Assembly: GCA_002727515.1 (NCBI GenBank) | Contig: PBXF01000056.1 | Span: 2,037-9,695, forward strand | Length of the DNA stretch: 7,659 nucleotides | DNA from: Methanobacteriota archaeon | GTDB lineage: Archaea > Thermoplasmatota > Poseidoniia > Poseidoniales > Poseidoniaceae | Direction of reading: 5' to 3' | Shown: positions 1-6,446 of the stretch, piece after piece | Layout of the letters: each line of letters opens with the position of its first letter | How positions within the stretch are numbered: position 1 is the first letter of the stretch | Position numbers and translations under genes: made by a program | Notes under the pieces: model-generated | Told to the model about the DNA's origin: nothing | Database searches by the model: none | What the model saw: the letters and a program-made list of their open reading frames with translations, nothing else

Positions 1-207
1 TCACCTTACATGTACGGTGTACTAGAAGATGGATTCAAAGAAAATATGACTCGAAAAGAAGCCGTTGCCCTTGCTGCTAGAGCATTGAATGCCTCAGCAC
101 AACGTGATGCAGCATCGGGTAACGGAATGGATCTAGCAGTAATCACCAACAAGGATGGATATATCCCTGTAGAACAATCTGAAATTGATTCTGTTCTCAA
201 AAAGTGA
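1..207 (+). CDS. psmB: 20S proteasome beta subunit, C-terminal end (5' part outside window)
   Basis: This is the last 68 residues of an archaeal proteasome beta subunit, the N-terminal-threonine protease that lines the inner chamber of the cytoplasmic 20S core particle. The frame is open from base 1 and ends at TGA 205-207. It begins SPYMYGVLEDG, the conserved stretch that follows the GSG motif in archaeal beta subunits. QRDAASGNG follows; its Asp (residue 36 here) and Ser (39) correspond to the Asp166/Ser169 pair that supports the catalytic threonine in the Thermoplasma enzyme. The catalytic Thr1, Asp17 and Lys33 lie upstream of the window and cannot be checked. The ATG at base 10 is internal, not a start. 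The next gene on the same strand is aCPSF1; as far as I recall, psmB and aCPSF1 are neighbours in many Euryarchaeota, which supports both calls. Confidence 0.93.
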   Translation, partial: SPYMYGVLEDGFKENMTRKEAVALAARALNASAQRDAASGNGMDLAVITNKDGYIPVEQSEIDSVLKK

Positions 208-226
208 ATAGATTATACTCCACCTA

Positions 227-261
227 CGGGCTTAGCCCGAGGATTTCCATGTGGGGAATCC
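227..261 (+). promoter_or_regulatory. Two adjacent hairpins in the psmB-aCPSF1 gap
   Basis: Two inverted repeats sit back to back in the 85-bp gap. The first has 5-bp arms (CGGGC 227-231, GCCCG 235-239) with a 3-base loop. The second pairs 241-248 with 254-261 over 8 bp, including one G-U pair, with a 5-base loop at 249-253. No T-run follows, so this is not a typical terminator. A weak TATA-like GATTATA at 211-217 would place a transcript start near the second hairpin. The pairing is seen directly. A role as an mRNA leader structure or processing site is inference. Confidence 0.4.
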
Positions 262-281
262 CTATGCTAGTTTGTGGGTAA

Positions 282-288
282 GAGGTGA
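282..288 (+). promoter_or_regulatory. Shine-Dalgarno site of aCPSF1
   Basis: GAGGTGA at 282-288 is a near-complete match to the archaeal Shine-Dalgarno consensus GGAGGTGA and lies 4 bases before ATG 293. It decides the start. The upstream in-frame GTG at 251 has no such site and would lie inside the second hairpin. Confidence 0.65.
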
Positions 289-292
289 GATT

Positions 293-2197
293 ATGAGATA
301 TAGTTTCAAAGAAATGAAAGATGAAATTGCTAAAATTGTGCCGAAATCGATTGAATATGAGGTCGATTTAGAAGCTGGAGACATTGCTATTGTTACACCT
401 ACTCCAGATGAATTTGGTGGTGGCGATGGTTTGGTTGGCAAGATTGCTAAATCCATAAAAAGACGAATTGTTGTTCGACCGCATAAATCAATAATGAAAG
501 ACCAAAAAGAAACTGAAATTTACATCAGAGAATTGCTGGAAGAATTAACAAAGATAGATTCGATATACTTCGATGAATGCTATTGTGAAGTCACCGTAAT
601 TTGTGACAACCCCGGTGAAGCAGTAGGTAGAAGAGGAGTTAATGCAAAATCTATCCGAGATGATTGTGGATGGCTAGTTAAGTTCGAAAGAACACCACCT
701 ATACACTCCAAAACCATACATGACATCAGAGGATATCGTGCAGCACATGCAAAAGAGCGTAGAAAATTGTTGAAAGAATTTGGACTAAATATCTACAGAC
801 CGAAAAGACCTGGATCTTTTTGGGTTCGAAATACAGCATTAGGCTCTTACAGAGAAGTTGGAAGAGCCTGCCATCTTGTAACAACTAACGAAAGTAAAGT
901 AATGATTGATGTTGGAGTAAATATCGCTTCAGATACAGACCCAATGCCATATTTCACTGCTCCTGAAGCACTACCAATGGAAAAAATGGATGCTGTAATA
1001 TTAACTCACGCACACCTTGACCATGCCGGAATGCTTCCTGTTTTGTTCAAATACGGATACAGAGGTCCAGTTTACTGTACGCCTCCTACCAGAGATATGA
1101 TGCTTTTATTGCAAACCGACTACCTAAAAGTCGGGGGCGCTGAAGGTAAAAGAGCACCTTATGACATGGAAGATATCAGAACCTGCATGAGACATGTGAT
1201 AGATGTTGATTGGGGACAAACTGTAGATATATCTCCTGACATCAAACTGACATTCCATAATGCAGGCCACATATTAGGCTCATCTTCAGTTCACCTACAC
1301 ATCGGTGATGGAAAACACAATATTGTTTTCTCTGGAGATCAAAAATACGAAAAATCTTGGTTATTTGATGCAGCAAACACTCGATTCCCTCGATGTGAAA
1401 CATTAGTAATCGAATCCACCTACGGTGCTTCAGGAGATTTCCAGCCCAGTAGAGATGAAGCAAATCAAGAGTTACAGGATATTGTAGCAAGAACCATACA
1501 GCGAGGTGGAAAAATGATATGTCCTGTATTTGCTGTAGGGCGGTCTCAAGAAGTCATGATAGCAATTGACGAACTGTTTAGATCAGGTGCTGTCAAACCA
1601 GTTCCAGTTTACCTTGACGGAATGATACAAGAGGCTACTGCAATACATTCAACACATCCCAATTACTTAACACAATCATTGAGAAAGAGTTTGCTGAAGG
1701 ATGATGGAAACAACCCATTCACAAGCGAATGGTTTAGGCCAGTTCAAGGAAGAGATATGCGTGAATCAATCATCATGGATACAAGTCCATGTATTGTTTT
1801 AGCAACAAGTGGAATGCTTAATGGCGGCCCTGTAATGTCATATTTCCAACACTGGGCTCACGAAAACAGAAATTCTCTTTGTTTTGTAGGATACCAAGCT
1901 GAAGGAACCTTGGGTCGAAGATTGCAAAAAGGATTCAGTGAAGTTCCAATGATAATTGAAGGTAAAACAGAAATCGTCAAAATTGGTTGTGAACTTGTGA
2001 CAATTGACGGATTCAGTGGTCATTCTGACAGAAGACAATTACTAGAATTCATTGAAAGCATGAGTCCAACCCCGAAAAATGTGATTTGCCACCATGGTGA
2101 TTACTTCAAATGTAATGAACTTGGAAAAACACTACGTGAGAAATTCAAGGTCAGAACCTATGCACCACAAAATCTTGAGACGGTCAGACTTGCTTAA
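293..2197 (+). CDS. fttA: KH/metallo-beta-lactamase/beta-CASP ribonuclease, archaeal CPSF1 (FttA)
   Basis: The 634-residue protein is an archaeal homologue of the CPSF73 nuclease. In this family it cleaves nascent RNA and acts as a general transcription termination factor. An N-terminal KH region (about 1-150) carries a GRRG loop at 112-115. The metallo-beta-lactamase core follows, with zinc ligands HAHLDH at 239-244, His326 in HNAGHILGS and Asp349 in SGD. The inserted beta-CASP domain shows motif A (Glu374 in ESTYG), PVFAVGRSQE at 411-420, motif B (His577 in SGHSD) and motif C (HHGD at 600-603). The C-terminus NLETVRLA is typical, and the length matches the family's roughly 630-650 residues, so the enzyme looks complete and active. 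ATG 293 is chosen because GAGGTGA precedes it; a GTG at 251 would add 14 unlikely residues. The stop overlaps that of the convergent trpS. Confidence 0.95.
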   Translation: MRYSFKEMKDEIAKIVPKSIEYEVDLEAGDIAIVTPTPDEFGGGDGLVGKIAKSIKRRIVVRPHKSIMKDQKETEIYIRELLEELTKIDSIYFDECYCEVTVICDNPGEAVGRRGVNAKSIRDDCGWLVKFERTPPIHSKTIHDIRGYRAAHAKERRKLLKEFGLNIYRPKRPGSFWVRNTALGSYREVGRACHLVTTNESKVMIDVGVNIASDTDPMPYFTAPEALPMEKMDAVILTHAHLDHAGMLPVLFKYGYRGPVYCTPPTRDMMLLLQTDYLKVGGAEGKRAPYDMEDIRTCMRHVIDVDWGQTVDISPDIKLTFHNAGHILGSSSVHLHIGDGKHNIVFSGDQKYEKSWLFDAANTRFPRCETLVIESTYGASGDFQPSRDEANQELQDIVARTIQRGGKMICPVFAVGRSQEVMIAIDELFRSGAVKPVPVYLDGMIQEATAIHSTHPNYLTQSLRKSLLKDDGNNPFTSEWFRPVQGRDMRESIIMDTSPCIVLATSGMLNGGPVMSYFQHWAHENRNSLCFVGYQAEGTLGRRLQKGFSEVPMIIEGKTEIVKIGCELVTIDGFSGHSDRRQLLEFIESMSPTPKNVICHHGDYFKCNELGKTLREKFKVRTYAPQNLETVRLA

Positions 2198-3570
2198 TTT
2201 TCAAAGAAATCTCTGACTAGATGAGAAGTTTCGTCTCTCTTTTCAGAAAGGTCGGTTAACCATTCGGTTGCTCTATCGATACACAGTTGCTTCATCTCTC
2301 CTGCTAGTATCTTTCCTGCACGGTATTTTTGATTAATTTCTGAAAGGTAATCATCATCGTTCTCAAAGAAATACATCATATATTGGTACGCAACATCTTT
2401 GTCAGGATCTCCACCTAGTCTCCTGTGTTCCTCCACTGTGGCTTGTCCTCCTGAAAACGATTTCTTGATTTTCTTCTCAGCAGTACTCACATCATCATTT
2501 AGGAATAGTGTAGTCTTAGGTTTAGAGGAGGACATTTTGTCACCAGTCATCCCAACTGCAAACCTGTGATATGTGCTGGAAGGCGAAAGAAGACCTAAAC
2601 CTCCCAATTCCCTTTCTAGGGACAACAAATTCATTCTAATCGAGTATTTATCTTTGGCAGTAGCACCTGGAATGTTCACAGTGCCATGTTTTGGATTTGA
2701 ATTAATATCTGAAAAACCTAAGGATGAAATCGTATTGACTATCTTCGAGAATATTTTTGCTTGCACATCTTTGTTCACGCGACCATTAGGTTCAACTCCC
2801 ATGATAGATTGATTATCTTCCTGAATAGATACACCAACCTGTAATCCAACTTTAGCATCATTTACGTTAAACCAATTGGTTTTGGAAGCTAGGCCACGTG
2901 TTAGCCTCAAGTGAGGATCTTGATCTACACCAACAGGGACTACTATTGGCCTTAAACCTCCATATTCATCTAATTGTGGATGTAAAATATCGCCAGCCTG
3001 AACCAAAGGTGCCTGAACATGAGCCAAGTTAGTTCCGCCGTCAAAACCATAAATTGCTTCAAATTCAGAAAGATTAGTTCTCTTTCCTAACTGAAACCCA
3101 AGTCTCTGAACTACACTTCTTTCCGATTGGAAGTATACGTTCGTTTTTGATGGGTCTAATCCTAAAGCAGCATAATTTGCAACATATTCTTCTGTTGCGA
3201 TTTTGCGGCCTTCTTCTAAAGAAACTCCTCTAGTTGCATTTGATTCTAAATCAGCGACTGCAATTGTTACATCTCCACCCTGATTTTGAAACCATTCAAC
3301 TTGTTCTATGACCATTGAGTGCCCTAAATGCATACGGCCAGAAGGCATCAAACCCGTAAGTACACCGAAGGGGTTTCCTTGATTTTGACAATGAAGTATT
3401 GTGTCCATTTCGCGATGTGCGAACACTATTCCTCTGCGGTGCAATTTTGAGGGATTAGGAATTCTAAGTGAATCCATTGATGAAAGTCCGAATTGATCTA
3501 TGATTCTAGAGTAGTCGGTAGATTGGGAAGAACCCCACGGGTCGATGACTACATCTTCATTCATCATCAT
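2194..3570 (-). CDS. trpS: Tryptophanyl-tRNA synthetase, archaeal/eukaryotic type
   Basis: This enzyme charges tRNA-Trp with tryptophan in the cytoplasm (class Ic synthetase). The N-terminus has DPWGS at 10-14, as in archaeal TrpRS. The class I signatures are PSGRMHLGH (76-84, the HIGH motif) and GDKMSSSKP (343-351, the KMSKS loop). GVDQDPHLRLTR at 214-225 contributes to the active site. SFSGGQATVEEHRRLGG and the acidic FFENDDDYL near 371-409 are typical of the archaeal/eukaryotic C-terminal region. At 458 residues it is longer than compact archaeal forms, mainly because about 80 extra residues (roughly 231-320) separate the GVDQDPH block from the KMSKS loop. Three consecutive ATGs open the frame at 3570, 3567 and 3564. 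GAGG at 3577-3574 is better spaced for the second or third; the longest form is given. It overlaps the 3' end of the upstream secreted-protein gene, suggesting coupled translation. Confidence 0.95.
   Translation of the reverse strand: MMMNEDVVIDPWGSSQSTDYSRIIDQFGLSSMDSLRIPNPSKLHRRGIVFAHREMDTILHCQNQGNPFGVLTGLMPSGRMHLGHSMVIEQVEWFQNQGGDVTIAVADLESNATRGVSLEEGRKIATEEYVANYAALGLDPSKTNVYFQSERSVVQRLGFQLGKRTNLSEFEAIYGFDGGTNLAHVQAPLVQAGDILHPQLDEYGGLRPIVVPVGVDQDPHLRLTRGLASKTNWFNVNDAKVGLQVGVSIQEDNQSIMGVEPNGRVNKDVQAKIFSKIVNTISSLGFSDINSNPKHGTVNIPGATAKDKYSIRMNLLSLERELGGLGLLSPSSTYHRFAVGMTGDKMSSSKPKTTLFLNDDVSTAEKKIKKSFSGGQATVEEHRRLGGDPDKDVAYQYMMYFFENDDDYLSEINQKYRAGKILAGEMKQLCIDRATEWLTDLSEKRDETSHLVRDFFEN
2198..2243 (+). 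terminator. Possible T-rich termination region of aCPSF1
   Basis: TTTT follows the aCPSF1 stop directly (2198-2201), and a second pyrimidine-rich stretch with TTTT at 2240-2243 lies about 40 bases on. Archaeal termination uses T-rich non-template tracts rather than hairpins. Both tracts lie inside the antisense 3' end of trpS, because the genes leave no gap. The tracts are short, so this is a weak call. Confidence 0.28.
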
Positions 3571-4813
3571 CGCCCTCGTAATTCCTAGCCATCAAGGCTT
3601 CGGATAGTTTGAAGTCTTTTTCGTCTTTCTTAACTAAAAGATATATCCCCGCAACACTTCCTGCTAGAACCGCAAATCCAGCATATGGTAGCCAGGATAT
3701 TCCTTCATCGATTGGTTCAGGGGTTATCAACCATGTGAACCGCAAATTTTCTTGGTCATCAAAACGTTTTGACCAATGAAATAAATCAGTAGTCGAATGA
3801 CCTGTTATGGTGAATGCAACTGATTTGTTATTGAAAAATTGAGTTCTACCTAGAATGTCGTATTCAGCCTCATCGGATAGCGTAAAAGAAACATTGTGGC
3901 CTCTCAGGACACTGAAATATAGAATTTCACCTTCTTGCCGCCATCCTTCTCTAGTGTTTGAATCATCCTCAGACATAGGTGATAAAGTTGAATTTAATAC
4001 TGATGAATTTCCAATATCTGCAATCCAAGTCACTGGAACATTCCAAGCATGCGGTGCAGCAGCTTTACATTGTGTTGTATCATCATGATTAAACTGCAAT
4101 ACACTTCCGGAAAGATTATGATAAAATTGGTGACATCTTTCAACTGTCCAATAAGAATATACTTCACCCCAAGTAGTGTACCATACATCATTTCTCTCTG
4201 TAACCATATCAATTACAGATGCATCATGTCTTACGTTTAGGTCGCTTATTCGACCAATCCAATACATGTTAACAAAACCACCTGCATCAAGTTCATCCTC
4301 GACTCTATCTACATCTGCTATTCCTTTTTCCAAAGACCCACCTCTTCGGCCAAGATCGAACCAATCATATTCGTTTATTGGCTCGTTTTCGGAGTTATGC
4401 CATGCTTTGGCTGATTGACCTGTATTGTCACCATGTATCATGAACCCCTGATTTGCAATTATTGTATGTTGATATGCTGTTAATCCAGATGGAGTATAAG
4501 TAGAAATTGGATTAGACCCCCACTTTGATGCATCGATTCTTTCAGAAATATATTCTTTACATTCTATCGCAACTGCACCAGGATCTGCTTTCCATTCTAG
4601 ATTCGGCATACCATAACAACCAAACTCGTCTCCATTTTCCAAGAATTCTTGACCCATCGTGTAGAGCCAATTGTCTTCCTCCCATTTTACCTCGGCGATA
4701 GCAACTGGTGCTAGGGTTGCAGATAGCAACATTGCAAGCACCATAATACGCATATTGGCAGCGTTGAGAACCTTACTTTTCATTATTGTCGCATATTGAA
4801 TAGAAGTAACCAT
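3557..4813 (-). CDS. Secreted, C-terminally membrane-anchored protein of unknown function
   Basis: I do not recognise a family. From ATG 4813 the protein has 418 residues. A hydrophobic stretch at about 24-40 ends in AIA before Glu41, consistent with a signal peptide. A large outer domain (about 41-373) is rich in Trp, Tyr, Asp and Asn. One membrane helix (about 374-394, WLPYAGFAVLAG onward) is followed by a basic then acidic tail ending GDDDE. This predicts a type I surface protein with most of its mass outside. Four cysteines (66, 85, 227, 249) could form two disulfides. Five N-X-S/T sequons (Asn 233, 269, 274, 307, 329) cluster in the second half. Start is uncertain: ATG 4813 fits a TATA-like element 28 bases upstream, but ATG 4783 or 4753 would give a more usual signal-peptide length. 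A TTG at 4816 is less likely. The gene overlaps trpS, with which it is probably co-transcribed. Confidence 0.85.
   Translation of the reverse strand: MVTSIQYATIMKSKVLNAANMRIMVLAMLLSATLAPVAIAEVKWEEDNWLYTMGQEFLENGDEFGCYGMPNLEWKADPGAVAIECKEYISERIDASKWGSNPISTYTPSGLTAYQHTIIANQGFMIHGDNTGQSAKAWHNSENEPINEYDWFDLGRRGGSLEKGIADVDRVEDELDAGGFVNMYWIGRISDLNVRHDASVIDMVTERNDVWYTTWGEVYSYWTVERCHQFYHNLSGSVLQFNHDDTTQCKAAAPHAWNVPVTWIADIGNSSVLNSTLSPMSEDDSNTREGWRQEGEILYFSVLRGHNVSFTLSDEAEYDILGRTQFFNNKSVAFTITGHSTTDLFHWSKRFDDQENLRFTWLITPEPIDEGISWLPYAGFAVLAGSVAGIYLLVKKDEKDFKLSEALMARNYEGDDDE
3573..3577 (-). promoter_or_regulatory. Shine-Dalgarno-like site of trpS inside the upstream gene
   Basis: GAGGG reads 3577 to 3573 on the minus strand, within the last codons of the upstream gene (YEGDDDE). 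The GAGG core is 3, 6 and 9 bases from the three ATGs. The second and third are therefore the better-spaced starts. Confidence 0.4.
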
Positions 4814-4837
4814 CAAAGGTGAGATTGTTCTAGACTG

Positions 4838-4844
4838 CTATATG
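4838..4844 (-). promoter_or_regulatory. Possible TATA element of the secreted-protein gene
   Basis: CATATAG on the minus strand is centred about 28 bases before ATG 4813, the spacing expected for a leaderless archaeal transcript. It overlaps the ATG start codon of the divergent plsC, so the two genes may compete for this site. The match is short and could be chance. Confidence 0.25.
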
Positions 4845-5606
4845 AGTGACCTCAAAGAAGCGTGGATGGCTTTAGAGGAACACTGGAAAATTGAGCCTGC
4901 TGCAGAAAAAATATCCGGCGATCAGGCATACAATTTCCTAAGGTGGACTTTGGGCTCTTTTTTCCGTACTCTGCTTCGAATGAAAATCCGTGGTGTCAAA
5001 AATGTACCAAAGAAAGGAGCGACCATACTAGCAGCAAATCATTTATCACATGTCGACCCAATACTCGTGATTCTAGCATCCCGAAGAAAAACACACTACT
5101 TAGCAAAAGATGGCCACTTCAAAAATTTTGCATTGGCCACGTTTATGAGAGCTACAGGCCAAATTGAAACGAATCGTGAAACAGGAGGCGGTGAAGCACT
5201 CTCTAACGCAGCTACTGTATTACATTCAAATCGTGCCCTAGGCATTTTTCCTGAGGGAACACGGTCAAAAAGAGATGAAGCACCCTTTTTACTTCAAGGT
5301 AAAACTGGTATTGCAAGATTAGCAGCATCATATCCAGATGTTCCAGTTGTACCAATCGGTCTACAAGGAACGAGAGACTTCATGCGTCCCTCAAAACACA
5401 AGTTTCCTAGATTTTGGAGACCTGTTGAGGTCGCTTTCGGGAAACCTATAACCTGGTGGCAGTGGCTGGAGAATAAAGTCGATCTTGAAGAGTTGCAAGG
5501 ACTTGCTCACAAAGAAGACCACGAGGTCAAATCGGTTTTGTCAGGGTACTATCGAGAGTTTACGGATGAGTTCATGGAAAGAATTAGAGGGCAAGGCGCT
5601 CCGTGA
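4842..5606 (+). CDS. plsC: 1-acyl-sn-glycerol-3-phosphate acyltransferase, PlsC/LPLAT family
   Basis: This 254-residue enzyme belongs to the family that transfers an acyl chain to the sn-2 position of lysophosphatidic acid at the inner face of the membrane, giving phosphatidic acid. Visible acyltransferase blocks are NHLSHVD (66-72, the catalytic NHxxxxD), GQIETNRE (106-113, block II), FPEGTRS (136-142, block III, phosphate binding) and VPVVPIGLQGT (167-177, block IV). The length is normal for the family. There is no clear membrane helix; an aromatic, basic segment (about 30-50) before block I may attach it to the membrane. ATG 4842 is the first ATG; no well-placed Shine-Dalgarno site precedes it, since GGTGA at 4818-4822 is too far. 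It leads a plus-strand group with thyA and folA. The family is bacterial/eukaryotic and unexpected beside archaeal ether-lipid chemistry. The true acceptor or acyl donor cannot be read from the sequence. Confidence 0.92.
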   Translation: MSDLKEAWMALEEHWKIEPAAEKISGDQAYNFLRWTLGSFFRTLLRMKIRGVKNVPKKGATILAANHLSHVDPILVILASRRKTHYLAKDGHFKNFALATFMRATGQIETNRETGGGEALSNAATVLHSNRALGIFPEGTRSKRDEAPFLLQGKTGIARLAASYPDVPVVPIGLQGTRDFMRPSKHKFPRFWRPVEVAFGKPITWWQWLENKVDLEELQGLAHKEDHEVKSVLSGYYREFTDEFMERIRGQGAP

Positions 5607-5640
5607 AAATCATCAAAGGCTTCCGTAACTTTGGGTCTTA

Positions 5641-6441
5641 ATGATGAAACAGTACTTGGACTTGATGCAGCGCATTCTCGATGAAGGCGAAGAGAAAGGA
5701 GATAGGACGGGAACTGGAACAATCTCTGTCTTCGGACATCAAATGCGTTTTGATTTATCCAAAGGATTTCCCATGGTCACCACCAAAAAATTACACTTAA
5801 AGTCAATTGTACATGAATTACTTTGGTTTATTGCAGGAGATACAAATGTAAAGTATTTGCAAGATAATGGAGTCCGCATCTGGAATGAATGGGCGGATGA
5901 AAACGGGGATTTAGGTCCCGTTTATGGTAAGCAATGGCGTCAATGGAAATCGAATGACGGAAGAATCATAGATCAACTTGAGCAAGCCATTGAGATGATT
6001 AAGACAAACCCTAATTCTCGTAGAATAATTGTTAGTGCATGGAATGTTGGCGAATTAGATGAAATGGCACTTATGCCATGTCATGCATTTTTTCAATTCC
6101 ATGTAGCAAATGGTAAATTAAATTGTCAATTATACCAAAGAAGTGCTGATGTATTCTTGGGCGTTCCATTCAACATAGCATCATATGCGTTGCTCACACA
6201 TATGGTTGCACAGGTATGTGATTTGGAACCGGGTACTTTTGTTCACACCCTAGGTGATGCACATCTTTATGCAAATCATCTTGAGCAAACAAAATTACAA
6301 TTGTCAAGAAAACCAATAGAACCTCTTCCAAAACTAATTTTGAATCCTGATATCAAAAATATAGATGATTTCAAATTTGAAGATATCGAAGTCGTTGGAT
6401 ATGAGCATCACCCTCACATCAAAGCACCAATAGCGGTGTGA
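5641..6441 (+). CDS. thyA: Thymidylate synthase, ThyA type
   Basis: ThyA methylates dUMP to dTMP using 5,10-methylenetetrahydrofolate and releases dihydrofolate. The 266-residue protein lines up with E. coli ThyA (264) nearly end to end from memory. It has DRTGTGT at 21-27 with the phosphate-binding Arg22, [10 protein letters not shown] at 126-135 (Arg127/Arg128), MPCHAFFQF with catalytic Cys147, QRSADVFLG at 166-174, Asn178, and DAHLYANH with His208 and Tyr210. The C-terminus KAPIAV matches the KAPVAI tail that closes over the active site. All catalytic residues I can name are present. The start is one of two adjacent ATGs (5641 or 5644), 34 bases after plsC; no clear Shine-Dalgarno site is seen. 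It is followed at once by folA, which recycles its folate product. The strong bacterial resemblance suggests acquisition from bacteria, inferred without a tree. Confidence 0.97.
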   Translation: MMKQYLDLMQRILDEGEEKGDRTGTGTISVFGHQMRFDLSKGFPMVTTKKLHLKSIVHELLWFIAGDTNVKYLQDNGVRIWNEWADENGDLGPVYGKQWRQWKSNDGRIIDQLEQAIEMIKTNPNSRRIIVSAWNVGELDEMALMPCHAFFQFHVANGKLNCQLYQRSADVFLGVPFNIASYALLTHMVAQVCDLEPGTFVHTLGDAHLYANHLEQTKLQLSRKPIEPLPKLILNPDIKNIDDFKFEDIEVVGYEHHPHIKAPIAV

Positions 6442-6446
6442 TTGAC

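Noticed and set aside
251..292. GTG 251 as the aCPSF1 start, adding 14 residues
   Set aside because: It has no Shine-Dalgarno site and lies within a hairpin. ATG 293 has GAGGTGA just upstream and gives the usual family length.
211..292. The hairpin-rich gap as a tRNA or other structured RNA gene
   Set aside because: Two stems exist, but there is no acceptor stem, anticodon arm or T-loop consensus, and the second stem runs up to the aCPSF1 leader.
2573..2812. 79-codon plus-strand reading frame opposite trpS
   Set aside because: It lies entirely antisense to a well-conserved trpS region, with no recognisable protein or ribosome site.
4049..4418. Overlapping plus-strand reading frames opposite the secreted-protein gene
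   Set aside because: They are antisense shadows of a frame that has a coherent signal peptide and membrane anchor; their own translations show no domain pattern.
5614..5633. CAAAG/CTTTG inverted repeat between plsC and thyA as a terminator
   Set aside because: The 5-bp A/T-rich stem with a 10-base loop and no T-run is within chance expectation.
6438..6446. GTG 6438 as the folA start
   Set aside because: It is possible through a 4-base GTGA overlap with thyA, but ATG 6447 aligns with the usual DHFR N-terminus and has GGTG upstream; kept only as an alternative.
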